Notes: a model not told the origin generated them from the sequence alone. 64,000 nucleotides of DNA from Psychrobacter ciconiae (GCF_904846055.1 NZ_CAJGYV010000001.1:62001-126000), one strand, 5' to 3'. Positions 34,396 to 43,862 are shown, counted from the first letter of the stretch. Numbers and translations: made by a program.

Positions 34396-35673
34396 CTAGC
34401 CCAAGATTCCTACTAAGTTTAATAAAAACAGCACGGCAAATCCGGCTAAGAACAGCAGTCCAGCAATGGACAAGGCGTTCATGGCAGGACTTAGTTTTTG
34501 GTGGTTTTTAACGAGTGAGTAGTTCAGCCAACCAAAAACGGGGGCGGAAACGAACGCCGAAATCATGGCAAATTTGAGCATCGCGCCCAATTGACCGGTA
34601 AAAAAGGTGATGATGAGCAAACCGCCGCCCACCGCGTAGCTGGTCCAAAAGGCGACTTGTTTTTTACTGATGTCACTTTGACCTTGAATCAAGCGCCAAC
34701 ATTCAGCATTGGCGCGACCGTAGCCGTCAGCGCAGGTGATGGTGGTGCCAAACATACACATAAAGGCGACAAAAGCGACCAAGAGCTTTGACCAGTCGCC
34801 AATGGTGCTGGTGTACATGTTGATGAGCTGATTGATATAAGCGCCGCCGGCAATCTCAATCTCTTGCCCCGAGCCGAACTGAACAAACACCCCAAGCGCC
34901 AAGAAAAACAGTGCCAAAATCGCGGAAATCAAGTAGCCGGTATTAAAATCCAGCAAGCCTTGCTTGTGGTTGGTGTGGTCGGTTTTCATTTTCGCTGACG
35001 TCCACATCGAGGTGATCGCCGCAAATTCAAGCGGGGCGGGCATCCAGCCCATCAGTGCCACGATAAAGCCAAGCGTTGCCAAGTTCCAAGGGGAGACGGC
35101 AATAAAATCGGGCGCCATCACGGTAGGCTTGCCCGCTGCTATCACCACCGCCGCAATGGTCGCGGCAGTTAACGAGATGATAATCCATTTGGTGAGCTTG
35201 TCCAGCAGCCGAAAATGACCGCCAATCAAAAAGACCCAAGATACTGCCATGACAATAATGGACAAGCTCAGCGTCGATAAATTGACACTGGCCGGCAGCA
35301 TAAATCCTAAAATGACCGCGGCAATCAATGCCACCGCACCTGTGCTAATGACCGCTGAGAGCACCGATAAAATAAAGTAAATCCAAAGATACGCCGTTGA
35401 TTTTTTGGCATAGCCGGCAATGAGGCTCTCACCGGTGTCATAAACGTAATCGGTGCCAAAGCGAAAAAAGGGGTATTTAAAGATATTGGCAAGCACAATC
35501 ATCACCGCCAGCTGCCAGCCATAAAGCGCGCCGGCTTGCGTTGAGGATATCAGGTGCGAGCCGCCAATCGCCGCCGACGCCATCAAAATACCAGGACCAA
35601 AAATCCGAAAACTAAAGCCTTTTTGCGCCCCAAGCGTGTCGCTTTTGGTCGCGTTAACCTGCTGTACCGCCAT
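34396..35673 (-). CDS. Nramp-like transporter lacking the metal-binding motifs
   Basis: This 425-residue inner-membrane protein with about 11 helices has the Nramp/LeuT fold. The N-terminal FRIFGPGILMASAAIGGSHL aligns with TM1 of Nramps. There the canonical DPGN is replaced by Gly37-Gly38-Ser39-His40, so the metal-binding Asp and Asn are both missing. In TM6 the usual MPH is Met211-Pro212-Ala213. The protein belongs to the superfamily by overall sequence, but transport of Mn2+ or Fe2+ by the normal site is unlikely. It lies between the prp operon and a LysR gene, which may hint at a substrate linked to organic acids. That is only inference. Confidence 0.7.
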   Translation of the reverse strand: MAVQQVNATKSDTLGAQKGFSFRIFGPGILMASAAIGGSHLISSTQAGALYGWQLAVMIVLANIFKYPFFRFGTDYVYDTGESLIAGYAKKSTAYLWIYFILSVLSAVISTGAVALIAAVILGFMLPASVNLSTLSLSIIVMAVSWVFLIGGHFRLLDKLTKWIIISLTAATIAAVVIAAGKPTVMAPDFIAVSPWNLATLGFIVALMGWMPAPLEFAAITSMWTSAKMKTDHTNHKQGLLDFNTGYLISAILALFFLALGVFVQFGSGQEIEIAGGAYINQLINMYTSTIGDWSKLLVAFVAFMCMFGTTITCADGYGRANAECWRLIQGQSDISKKQVAFWTSYAVGGGLLIITFFTGQLGAMLKFAMISAFVSAPVFGWLNYSLVKNHQKLSPAMNALSIAGLLFLAGFAVLFLLNLVGILG

Positions 35674-35775
35674 AATTGCCCTTTACTGTCACTTTATAAA
35701 ATGGTTAAGCGTATCACAAAAAGATTGCCCATATTCAATATTTATAAGCGTTTTTTATCTGTTGTTTGAATCAGG

Positions 35776-36750
35776 TCAAACAAATTTTTGCGGTCGGTAG
35801 GTGATGCCGCGCTGTTCATAAACGTGGTACACCGCTTGCAGCAATTGATGAACTGCCGGATGAGGGGCATCTTTTAGCGTATGCAAATAAATGGGCGAGG
35901 TCACCGCTTCATGAATGAGTTTTCGGTAGCAAATTTGCTCCGGTCGCAAGCTTTGCAAGGCTTGCGGCACAAGGGTCACCCCCTCATTTGCCGCAACCAG
36001 TCCAAGCGCGATTTGTAAATCACTGACCTTCGTTGTTGCCATCGGGGTCAACCCATAATTGGCAAAAATATGCAGCAAAGGCTCACTTTCAAACTCATCA
36101 GCGGCAAATACTTCTGCGTCTGCTTGCAATGAATTTGGGGCAGGCAGGGGGGTTTGGTGGTATAAAATAAGCCGATTGTTGGTCAAGTCTTTTAAACTGA
36201 GCGGCGCGGGGTTTGAGGCAAGCGGGTGCTGCTTTGAGAGGGCGGCAACGTAACGCTCATGGCGCAATAAAATCTGGCAGATCCACGGGTCGTGATGAAA
36301 AAACCTGCCAAAACCGATATCAATGTCGCCTGATTTGAGCGCGGCAATTTGCTGATAAGAGCTGATGTCATTGAGCGTCACCTCAAGATCAGGGCAAGAT
36401 TGTTTGAGCACCGCGATGACTTCAGGCAGCAGCCCATAAAGCACCGAGGGCACAAAACCGATGTTTAAGGCATGATTTGGGCTGACCATGCGCCGCGTCA
36501 TTTGACTGATGGTGTCAATTTCGGTCAGCACCGCGCTGATTTTGTCATAAAAAAACTGACCAGCGGGCGTAAGCTTAAGCGGTCTATGGTAGCGGTCAAT
36601 CAATGTGACCCCGAGGCTTTGCTCAAGCTGCTTGAGCTTTCGGCTTAAGCTTGGCTGTGAGGTATTAAGCGCTTTTGCGGCTTGACTAAAGCTTTGCTGC
36701 TGCGCAATTTCAATAAAAGCCTGTAAGTGGTCGAGCGCCAATTTTTGCAT
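35776..36750 (-). CDS. LysR-family transcriptional regulator
   Basis: The protein has 324 residues. The N-terminal winged HTH is classic (IAQQQSFSQAAKALNTSQPS, then SRKLKQLEQSLGVTLIDR). The effector domain resembles type 2 periplasmic-binding folds (NIGFVPSVLYGLLPEV). The overall type is that of CatM/BenM-like activators. It lies 102 bp upstream of the Nramp-like gene on the same strand and may control that gene and perhaps the prp operon, which has no other regulator in the window. The ligand is unknown. Confidence 0.85.
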   Translation of the reverse strand: MQKLALDHLQAFIEIAQQQSFSQAAKALNTSQPSLSRKLKQLEQSLGVTLIDRYHRPLKLTPAGQFFYDKISAVLTEIDTISQMTRRMVSPNHALNIGFVPSVLYGLLPEVIAVLKQSCPDLEVTLNDISSYQQIAALKSGDIDIGFGRFFHHDPWICQILLRHERYVAALSKQHPLASNPAPLSLKDLTNNRLILYHQTPLPAPNSLQADAEVFAADEFESEPLLHIFANYGLTPMATTKVSDLQIALGLVAANEGVTLVPQALQSLRPEQICYRKLIHEAVTSPIYLHTLKDAPHPAVHQLLQAVYHVYEQRGITYRPQKFV

Positions 36751-36904
36751 GACAACGCCTTTTTTAGCATACGCTGGTTATTTTACTCTAAAATGACGGG
36801 GTTGATACAAATTGTGCTTGAAGCAATCGGTGCACCCCACTATATTGTCATTATTAGTCCACTTTTTTAAGCTCACTTTTACTTACTGATTTTGGTTTTT
36901 ATTC

Positions 36905-37909
36905 ATGACTGATTCCAAAAAAACGCGCAGCAAGCCAAGCCTTCGCGGCAGCCAAGCCAGCTTCAGCAAAAAAAAGGTCAACACCAAAACCAGCGACATC
37001 TATGAGCGCTTTTTAAACCGTGTTCAGCAAATTGAAGCGCCCGCAAAAAACCCATCGACCACCAAAGCACCAAGCGCGGTCGATGATGGTCTGGACTTTG
37101 ACTTAAATTTTACCTTGCCAGCACAGTCAAACCCTTCTGAAGCGCAAGCAAGCACTAAAAGCACTAATAGTGACAACGATTTTATTGAGCCTGATTTTGC
37201 GGTCAATGACAATATCACAGCAGAGCGCTTGGATGATCGTAAGGACAGTGATAAAGAGCTTTTGACCGGCAAAACAGACGCGCCAGCTGAACCGGTGGTC
37301 ACTCAAACGAGTGAGGAGAACCATGAAATCGGCAGCGATAACGGCTATCTTGCTGAAACCCATAATTATGATGGCGATAATTATAAAAGCTACGATAACG
37401 ATGAAAATAAAACCACCAATCCTGCAGACCAAAAGGGCGCGCAAAAAATACAACTCGCCACAGCAAAGGCTGAGCCGTCGCGGCTAAAAACACTGGTGGT
37501 TGGGGTAATCTGCGGCTTGGTGATCAGTGGATCAGCCATTGCAATTTTAAATAGCCTTGGCGTTATCAGTCTGCAACCGCAAAATCAGCAAGCTACAGCA
37601 GCAGCTGAGCCAGCAAAAGCCGAAAGCGTTGCCGCGACAAAAGACAGCTCGGCGGAAACGGCTGATACTGCCAAAGACAGCGCGCAAACTCGCGCTGAGG
37701 CACAACCTGCGCCGCCAAAACCTGACGAAAAAGTTATAAAAGATAAGTCAAGCGCTGCTCAAGCTCAGTCCAAACCCGCTGAGACGGCGCAAAACCAACA
37801 TCCAAACCCTGCGCAGAAACCACAACCAAGTCCACGCCAAAATGACGACCTAAGCTATCAAGACTTTGCTGAAGAGGCCGGAACGACGTTGTATCGCGAT
37901 ACCAATTGA
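36905..37909 (+). CDS. Single-pass membrane protein with long disordered flanks
   Basis: The protein has 334 residues. The N-terminal part up to about 190 is polar and acidic, beginning with a basic patch (KKTRSKPSLRGS). One membrane helix lies at about 196-218 (TLVVGVICGLVISGSAIAIL). The rest is Ala/Pro/Gln/Lys-rich low-complexity sequence ending in YQDFAEEAGTTLYRDTN. This layout resembles periplasm-spanning linker proteins (TonB/FtsN-like), but I recognise no domain. Its stop overlaps the ORF of the following pncC-like gene, whose likely start is 51 bp later, so the two are probably co-transcribed. Confidence 0.6.
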   Translation: MTDSKKTRSKPSLRGSQASFSKKKVNTKTSDIYERFLNRVQQIEAPAKNPSTTKAPSAVDDGLDFDLNFTLPAQSNPSEAQASTKSTNSDNDFIEPDFAVNDNITAERLDDRKDSDKELLTGKTDAPAEPVVTQTSEENHEIGSDNGYLAETHNYDGDNYKSYDNDENKTTNPADQKGAQKIQLATAKAEPSRLKTLVVGVICGLVISGSAIAILNSLGVISLQPQNQQATAAAEPAKAESVAATKDSSAETADTAKDSAQTRAEAQPAPPKPDEKVIKDKSSAAQAQSKPAETAQNQHPNPAQKPQPSPRQNDDLSYQDFAEEAGTTLYRDTN

Positions 37910-37959
37910 TTCAAATCGCGCTTTTTGACAAGATAGAGTTTTCACAAAAGGAGAGCAAC

Positions 37960-38430
37960 ATGAGCCAATCTTGCGCCAAGCTGCTTGCTCAAAAACAGCT
38001 GAGCGTTGCCTTTATCGAAAGCGCCACCGCCGGCTACTTGGCGCACCGCTTTTCGTTGAGCCCGTTTTCAGGGGATATTTTGCAAGGCGGTGTGGTATGT
38101 TACGACTGCAACATTAAAACTGCACTATTAAACGTTGAGCAAGCGCTAATTGATGAGTTCACCCCCGAATCCATGCCAGTGACCGAAGCCTTAGCCAAAA
38201 ATGCCGCCCGAATTTTTGATGCCGACATCATCGTGGCGTGTACCGGACTTTTAAGCAAAGGCGGCTCAGAAACCCCTGAAAAACCGGTCGGCACGTTTTT
38301 TTACTGCATTCATTATCAAAACCAGTGTCACAGTTTTCAAAGCCTTTGTCACGGCGCGCCCAAAAAAAAGCTTGCCAGCATCCATAGCCGAATTGCCAAA
38401 AGCCTCATTGAGGTGGTTCAAAGTCATTAG
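37960..38430 (+). CDS. pncC: CinA C-terminal family protein (PncC-like nicotinamide mononucleotide amidase)
   Basis: This 156-residue protein is of the CinA-C type, which deamidates NMN in the pyridine nucleotide cycle. The start at 37960 is chosen because AAAGGAGAGCAAC precedes it; the longer ORF starts at 37906. The active-site motif, usually ESCTGG, reads ESATAG at residues 20-25, keeping Glu-Ser and Thr but changing Cys and one Gly. The following Tyr/Lys block (CYDCNIKTALL) and ETPEKPVGTFF are conserved. The usual Ala-Gly-Pro loop (GIAGPDGG) is replaced by TGLLSKGG. The fold is secure; activity is less sure. Confidence 0.75.
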   Translation: MSQSCAKLLAQKQLSVAFIESATAGYLAHRFSLSPFSGDILQGGVVCYDCNIKTALLNVEQALIDEFTPESMPVTEALAKNAARIFDADIIVACTGLLSKGGSETPEKPVGTFFYCIHYQNQCHSFQSLCHGAPKKKLASIHSRIAKSLIEVVQSH

Positions 38431-39107
38431 CGAATGATGGCGTTATTCAGTGCTTGCGACCACTGCCGGCAGGGGTCTTCGCAGCGCGGACAACGCGCTT
38501 TTGGGGTGATGATGTTTTGAACATGACCGCAAAACATACAAGCATAGCGGCAATCATTATCAATTTTGGTGACCGCCTTGTAGCCTCGCGGCCAAATTGG
38601 CAACCCAAAGCGCACTTTATCGCGCGGAAATAGCAGAACGCTAAACGTGCCATTGGTTTCAAGGACGCCTTCACGAACTTGACCCAAGTGCTCCACCCCA
38701 AGCTCGCGCATTTCAGCAAAAAACTCATCATGCGACATCTGACCCTTTCTTGATTTGTGCGTGGTCATCACCCCATCTTCAACAATATAAATCGGCTGAC
38801 CCTCAAGCAAGGTTTCAAACGGCTCATATTTCACCATCAGCCACGTAAACAGGCGATACAAAAATATCACCGTGCTCATGATAATCACCGCCTGAATCAG
38901 CGGCAAATCCTCACTAAACATCGGGTCACCGGCAATGGAGCCAAGCGATAATAAAATGGTCAGCTCGAAGATGGACAGCTGACGAATGCCGCGATTGCCC
39001 GCCAGCCTTAAGAACAAAATAATCATGCAAAACATGATGACAACGCGAATTAAAATCTGGCTGGCAAGCTGCCACGTCGTATCATAAATAAAAATATCAG
39101 ACCACAC
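38427..39107 (-). CDS. DUF421 (YetF-like) membrane protein with zinc-ribbon tail
   Basis: The protein has 226 residues. Three membrane helices at about 12-85 are followed by a cytoplasmic DUF421/YetF domain (FETLLEGQPIYIVEDG, GQMSHDEFFAEMRELG). The C-terminus carries four paired Cys (CMFCGH and CPRCEDPC) that look like a zinc ribbon, an addition to the plain family. The function of the family is unknown. The gene is convergent with pncC, with a 4-base overlap of the ends. Confidence 0.8.
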   Translation of the reverse strand: MWSDIFIYDTTWQLASQILIRVVIMFCMIILFLRLAGNRGIRQLSIFELTILLSLGSIAGDPMFSEDLPLIQAVIIMSTVIFLYRLFTWLMVKYEPFETLLEGQPIYIVEDGVMTTHKSRKGQMSHDEFFAEMRELGVEHLGQVREGVLETNGTFSVLLFPRDKVRFGLPIWPRGYKAVTKIDNDCRYACMFCGHVQNIITPKARCPRCEDPCRQWSQALNNAIIR

Positions 39108-39221
39108 CGCAATACAACCTCTGACACGCTTAAAAAATAAGATTTATCCTAACCAGTAATCGGGTAGTTTGACCACTGACTTTTTGCAACGCTTGGTAGC
39201 GGTTTTTTAAATGCGGCTGAA

Positions 39222-39256
39222 AAATAAAAAATCCTGACCTCAATCAAGATCAGGAT
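39222..39256 (-). terminator. Terminator after cysH
   Basis: On the minus strand ATCCTGA, a 12-base loop, TCAGGAT and then TTTTTTATTTT form a 7-bp stem with a T-rich tail. It starts 37 bp past the cysH stop. Confidence 0.65.
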
Positions 39257-39292
39257 ATTAAAAGCGGCGGCTAAAAAGCGCTTAAGCCAAGA

Positions 39293-39931
39293 TTACAGCT
39301 GAGTGTGAAGTCCGCACTCGCGGTGCTCTTCAACCTTGGTTGGGTCAAAGTAATCAAACTCGTTTGGCAAGTTGTTATCCGCCAAATAAACGTCCAAATC
39401 AGCATCGGTTTTTTCAAACAAAGGCGCCACTTTTAACACGCCATCTTTTGAAAGACTTAACACGTCAAGTGCTTGACGGAACTCAGTTTGGTCGCGGCGG
39501 ATGGCGTTAAACCAAACGTCAGGGTTCAGCTCTGCCAACGCGCGGCGGAATGGTTCAAGCTTGACCTGTTCGGTGAACTCTTCATGAAGTGGGTTATCAA
39601 TGCTTGGAATGCCGTTCATGATCACATCGCGGTGGGCGCGGGTTTGCTTTGGGATATAAGTGATGACGTTAAGGTTCAAATCACGAATCACCTTGTCAGC
39701 AAACTGATAGGTCGCTTCGGTGTTGTAGCCTGAATCGACCCAAAGTACGGTGATGTCAGGGCGAGCTTTAGCCACCAAATGCAAGATAGCCGCTTCATAA
39801 GGACGAAAGTTGGTGGTGATGATGGGGTTTTTAGCCTGCGCTAGCGCCCACTCAACGATGGCTTCAGGTGATTTGCCTTTAAGCGCTTGGTTGGCGGCAT
39901 CAATATCAAGGTTTGGGTGTAATTGGCTCAT
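39293..39931 (-). CDS. cysH: Phosphoadenylyl-sulfate (or adenylyl-sulfate) reductase CysH
   Basis: This 212-residue protein reduces activated sulfate to sulfite with thioredoxin or glutaredoxin. The nucleotide region has VLWVDSGYNTEATYQFAD, the sulfonucleotide site VWFNAIRRDQTEFRQAL, and the C-terminal catalytic Cys lies in ECGLHTQL. It is the only Cys in the protein, so the Cys-Cys pair that binds the [4Fe-4S] cluster in APS reductases is absent, which points to the PAPS type. The segment VKLEPFRRAL nevertheless resembles the APS-type KxxPLxRAL block. No APS kinase gene is in the window. It is the last gene of the cysI-DUF934-cysH operon. Confidence 0.88.
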   Translation of the reverse strand: MSQLHPNLDIDAANQALKGKSPEAIVEWALAQAKNPIITTNFRPYEAAILHLVAKARPDITVLWVDSGYNTEATYQFADKVIRDLNLNVITYIPKQTRAHRDVIMNGIPSIDNPLHEEFTEQVKLEPFRRALAELNPDVWFNAIRRDQTEFRQALDVLSLSKDGVLKVAPLFEKTDADLDVYLADNNLPNEFDYFDPTKVEEHRECGLHTQL

Positions 39932-39994
39932 AACATATCCTTTTTGAGTAAAATTAATTGAGATTTTTTTAAAATGAATGACGACTTTTTAAAA

Positions 39995-40612
39995 TTAGCT
40001 TTCGGCAGTTCCGGCAAATAACGGCAAGCTTGCTGCCGAGTCTCCGCCGTGGGCGCTGGCAAGGGCGCTAAAGGCTTGGGCGATGTTGTTTGTGGCATCG
40101 TGCTCACTGACCACAAAGCTGTCGGCGCCAACGCGGCGAAGATAGGCGATTTGGTCGCGACCAAACGCGCCTGCCACACGGATTTCACCGCTAAAGCCTA
40201 ATTTTCGTAAGCTTTGAATGACGCTAAAGTTGCGACCATCAGCAAAGGCAGGAACGACCACCACGATTAAATCTTGGCTGAGCAGCCCTTTTGGCAGGTC
40301 GTCCAAGCGCTCAATCAGTAGGCTTGCCTCAAACCAAACGCCAATGCGGCTTGAGTGCTGACGGATGAGGGCAAGAACTTCTTTTAATATGCCGCCATCT
40401 TTATCAAGTGATTCGGCATCAAGCAAGTCCTGAGCCAAAAGCTCAGACAGGGGCAATAACACATCATGCTTTTCTTGCTGATTGAGCAGCTCAATTAAGC
40501 TAATATCATCAAGCGCCACGCCGTCAGGCAACGTGTCGACGCTGAGCGCAAGCCAGCTGTCTTTGCTGCTGATATCGGCGCCTTGATGGTTAAAAATGTG
40601 ATGATTAGCCAT
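39995..40612 (-). CDS. DUF934 family protein of the sulfite reductase operon
   Basis: With the start at 40612 (MANHHIFNHQG) the protein has 205 residues. The ATG overlaps the cysI stop (ATGGCTAA), so the genes are translationally coupled. A longer frame to 40744 is only a shadow of cysI. DUF934 shows LLIERLDDLPKGLLSQDLIV, IRVAGAFGRDQIAYLRRVGA and DSFVV. The family almost always sits with ferredoxin-type sulfite reductase and cysH in proteobacteria. Its biochemical role is not settled. Confidence 0.85.
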   Translation of the reverse strand: MANHHIFNHQGADISSKDSWLALSVDTLPDGVALDDISLIELLNQQEKHDVLLPLSELLAQDLLDAESLDKDGGILKEVLALIRQHSSRIGVWFEASLLIERLDDLPKGLLSQDLIVVVVPAFADGRNFSVIQSLRKLGFSGEIRVAGAFGRDQIAYLRRVGADSFVVSEHDATNNIAQAFSALASAHGGDSAASLPLFAGTAES

Positions 40613-42290
40613 AGACCCGCTCCTTAAATGGCTTGATTCCAACGCGCTCGACCACCTCGCCAAAGCGCTCAACATGCCCGCTTTCGGTGATGCGCTCATC
40701 CACGTAAACGTCCAAAATCGTCTGCAAGGTGGCAGCAACCGCATCCGCAGGAACGGCTTTTCCTAAAATCGTGCCAAGCTTGGCATTGTTGCTTGAATTG
40801 CCGCCAAGGCTAATTTGGTACCAGTGTTCGCCTTTTTTATCAACGCCCAAAATCCCGATATCACCCACGTGGTGATGGGCACAAGCGTTCATGCAGCCGG
40901 ACATGTTAAGGCGAATCTCGCCCAAATCATACAAATAGTCCAAATTATCAAACTGACGCTCGATTTGCTCAGCAATGTTGTGCGTTGTGGCATTGGCAAG
41001 GGAGCAGTAATCAAACCCCGGGCAGACAATCATGTCCGTTAAGGTGTTGATGTTAGGTCTTGCAAGGTTTAATGCCGCAAGCTTTTGCCAAAGCTCAAAC
41101 AAGTCGCTGACTTTGACGTCAGCTAACACCAAGTTTTGCTGATAGGTGCCGCGAAGCTCGCCAAAGCTGTGAGCGTCACTGATGTCTGCCAAAGCATCCA
41201 TTTGCTCGGCGGTCACATCCCCTGAGGGCACGTATTTGCCATCTTGAATGCCCGCTTTTAGTGAAATTACCACCGCGCGGTAACCGGGGACTTTATGCGC
41301 CACGGTATTTTGAGCGTACCAATCAGCAAAGGCTTTATTGTCATCAAGCTGCTTTTTTAACTCAGTTTGCGCGCTAATGCCGTCGATGGTTTCATAATCA
41401 GGGGCGGTAAAAAAGCTTGCCGCGCGCTCAAATTGGGCATCATTGAGCGTTAATGCGCCATCTTTACTATGGGCCGTCCATTCTTCATTGACAAGGCGGG
41501 CAAACTCGCTTGCTCCCATGCTTTCAACCAAGATTTTAATTCGTGCTTTAAATTTATTGTCGCGACGACCGTTTAAGTTATAAACGCGAAGGATGGCGTC
41601 CAAGTAGCTCAGCAGATGCTCGCGCGGTAAAAACTCATTAATAACTTTACCAATCACCGGCGTTCGACCAAGACCGCCGCCAACCAGCACCTCAAAGCCA
41701 ATCTCGCCGGCATCATTTTTCTTAATGTGCAGCCCCACATCATGGACTTGGGTTGCCGCGCGGTCGTGATAAGTGCCAATCACCGCGATTTTAAATTTGC
41801 GCGGTAAAAAGGCAAATTCAGGGTGAAAAGTCGACCACTGACGGATAATCTCGCAATACGGGCGCGGGTCGGCAATCTCATCTTGATGAATGCCGGCGTA
41901 AGGGTCGGTGGTGGTATTTCGGATACAGTTGCCAGAGGTTTGAATCGAGTGCATCTGCACCGAGGCAAGCCTTGCTAAAATATCAGGAACGTCTTCAAGC
42001 TTGGGCCAGTTCAGCTGAATGTTAGTTCGGGTGGTAAAGTGACCATAGCCCTTGTCATAATCGCGGCTGATGCTGGCAAGCTCGCGCAGCTGATAACTTG
42101 CCAAAAGCCCGTAGGGGATGGCAATTCGAAGCATGGGCGCGTGGCGCTGAATATAAAGCCCATTTTGCAGGCGTAAAGGTAAAAACTGCTCTTCTGACAA
42201 ATTGCCCGCCAAAAAGCGCTCAGTTTGGTCGCGAAACTGCGCAACCCGCTCTTCAACCAAAGCTTGGTCAGCGTAGTTATATTGATACAT
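40605..42290 (-). CDS. cysI: Siroheme nitrite/sulfite reductase (CysI-type)
   Basis: The enzyme has 561 residues and reduces sulfite to sulfide with siroheme and a [4Fe-4S] cluster. Cluster ligands are Cys423 and Cys429 (CPGFDYCSLA) and Cys466 and Cys470 (SGCMNACAHHHVGDIG). The N-terminal ferredoxin-like repeat has YGHFTTRTNIQLNW. No flavoprotein subunit cysJ is near, so electrons probably come from ferredoxin or another donor, as in other DUF934-linked enzymes. It is the first gene of the operon and is divergent from sat across 255 bp. Confidence 0.92.
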   Translation of the reverse strand: MYQYNYADQALVEERVAQFRDQTERFLAGNLSEEQFLPLRLQNGLYIQRHAPMLRIAIPYGLLASYQLRELASISRDYDKGYGHFTTRTNIQLNWPKLEDVPDILARLASVQMHSIQTSGNCIRNTTTDPYAGIHQDEIADPRPYCEIIRQWSTFHPEFAFLPRKFKIAVIGTYHDRAATQVHDVGLHIKKNDAGEIGFEVLVGGGLGRTPVIGKVINEFLPREHLLSYLDAILRVYNLNGRRDNKFKARIKILVESMGASEFARLVNEEWTAHSKDGALTLNDAQFERAASFFTAPDYETIDGISAQTELKKQLDDNKAFADWYAQNTVAHKVPGYRAVVISLKAGIQDGKYVPSGDVTAEQMDALADISDAHSFGELRGTYQQNLVLADVKVSDLFELWQKLAALNLARPNINTLTDMIVCPGFDYCSLANATTHNIAEQIERQFDNLDYLYDLGEIRLNMSGCMNACAHHHVGDIGILGVDKKGEHWYQISLGGNSSNNAKLGTILGKAVPADAVAATLQTILDVYVDERITESGHVERFGEVVERVGIKPFKERVYG

Positions 42291-42545
42291 GACGTAATCT
42301 CAATTTCAAGGTAATGCCCAGCAAAAGAAAATGATTTGCGTAAAACGTAAGATAACAATAGGGGAGAAGTCGCGCCAAATCAGCGCTGTCCCAATATCTC
42401 AATTGCTTCACATCATATAAGCATCAACAACAATTCATAAATTCAATTCGGTCATATCCATATCCAAAGACAGCATAAATTTTCATAACCAAAACTCGTT
42501 AGTCTATGCTTACGCTTTTTATTCTCCCATCCCTTGAGGTCACTT

Positions 42546-43811
42546 ATGACAACCGCGACAGCTACTCGTTCTGACAATGCTTATTCTGACAACTTGGTGC
42601 CACCGCACGGCAGCCCACAATTAAAGCCTTTATTACTTGAAGGCGACGCCAAAAAACAAGCACTAAAACGCGCGCAATCCTTGCCAACCATCACCTTAAG
42701 CTCACGCGAGCGCGGCGATTTGATCATGCTTGGTATTGGCGGCTTCACCCCGCTTGATGGCTTTATGAATAAAGCCGACTGGCAAGGCGTGGTTGATGAC
42801 ATGCGCTTAAAATCAGGCGACAATGCCGGATTGTTTTGGCCCATTCCGATCACCTTATCAGCGCCAAAAGAAGTCGCTGACAACTTAAACCATGGTGACG
42901 AAGTTGCCTTGGTCGGCGCTGATGGCGAAATCATGGGGGTTTTGACCGTTGAGGAAACCTACAGCATCGATAAAAACCATGAATGCTTGCAAGTTTTTAC
43001 CACCACTGACCCTGAGCACCCCGGCGTTCAGCAAGTGCTTGACCAAGACGAGGTGAACGTGGCAGGCGCGGTTCAAGTCTTAAGCGAAGGCGAGTTCCCA
43101 ACGCTGTATCCTGAAATTTATAAAACCCCAACCGAAACCCGCCAAATCCTTAGCGACAAAGGCTGGCAAAGCGTGGCGGCGTTTCAAACCCGCAATCCCA
43201 TGCACCGCTCGCATGAGTACCTAGCCAAAATTGCCATTGAAATTTGCGATGGCGTGTTGGTTCACTCCTTGCTTGGCGCCCTCAAACCCGGTGACATTCC
43301 GGCCGAAGTTCGCCAAGAAGCCATCAAAACCTTGATTGACAACTATTTTAAACAAGATACCGTCATTCAAGCCGGCTATCCGCTGGACATGCGTTATGCA
43401 GGACCGCGCGAGGCGCTGCTTCACGCCTTATTCCGTCAAAACTACGGCTGTAGCCATTTAATCGTTGGTCGTGACCACGCCGGCGTTGGCGACTACTACG
43501 GCGCGTTTGATGCGCAAACGATTTTTGACAAGCTTGAAAAAGACGACCTCATCACGCAGCCGCTAAAAATCGACTGGACGTTTTGGTGTAATGCTTGCGG
43601 GGCGATGGCATCAAGCAAAACCTGCCCGCATGACGCCCATCACCACGTTAAAGTTTCTGGCACCAAGCTTCGTAAAGCCTTATCAGAAGACGAAGAAGTT
43701 CCTGAAAACTTTAGCCGACCAGAAGTCTTGCAGATCCTGCGAAACTACTACGCGGGCATCGAAAAAGAAAACCGCGCTACCATCAAATTAACTGGCGCTT
43801 CGGCGGTTTAA
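42546..43811 (+). CDS. sat: Sulfate adenylyltransferase Sat
   Basis: The protein has about 421 residues and makes APS from ATP and sulfate. Active-site motifs are [16 protein letters not shown] and [14 protein letters not shown] small zinc-ribbon region ([20 protein letters not shown]) and the end [12 protein letters not shown] are typical of the monofunctional homo-oligomeric Sat, unlike the CysDN type. No APS kinase domain is fused. The ATG at 42546 follows TTGAGGTCACTT; the TTG at 42534 is less likely. The gene is divergent from cysI and ends in a strong terminator. Confidence 0.95.
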   Translation: MTTATATRSDNAYSDNLVPPHGSPQLKPLLLEGDAKKQALKRAQSLPTITLSSRERGDLIMLGIGGFTPLDGFMNKADWQGVVDDMRLKSGDNAGLFWPIPITLSAPKEVADNLNHGDEVALVGADGEIMGVLTVEETYSIDKNHECLQVFTTTDPEHPGVQQVLDQDEVNVAGAVQVLSEGEFPTLYPEIYKTPTETRQILSDKGWQSVAAFQTRNPMHRSHEYLAKIAIEICDGVLVHSLLGALKPGDIPAEVRQEAIKTLIDNYFKQDTVIQAGYPLDMRYAGPREALLHALFRQNYGCSHLIVGRDHAGVGDYYGAFDAQTIFDKLEKDDLITQPLKIDWTFWCNACGAMASSKTCPHDAHHHVKVSGTKLRKALSEDEEVPENFSRPEVLQILRNYYAGIEKENRATIKLTGASAV

Positions 43812-43826
43812 TTAAGCTTTCGATCA

Positions 43827-43862
43827 TAAAAAGCACTTAAGGCTTATCTTAAGTGCTTTTTT
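43827..43862 (+). terminator. Terminator after sat
   Basis: AAAAAGCACTTAAG, loop GCTTAT, CTTAAGTGCTTTTTT: a perfect long stem with A and T tails. Confidence 0.9.

Noticed and set aside
40613..40744. N-terminal extension of the DUF934 protein
   Set aside because: It lies wholly inside cysI in another frame. The ATG overlapping the cysI stop gives the family N-terminus.
42291..42545. CysB operators between cysI and sat
   Set aside because: AT-rich sequence with several TATAA-like words is present, but no site could be defined by eye.
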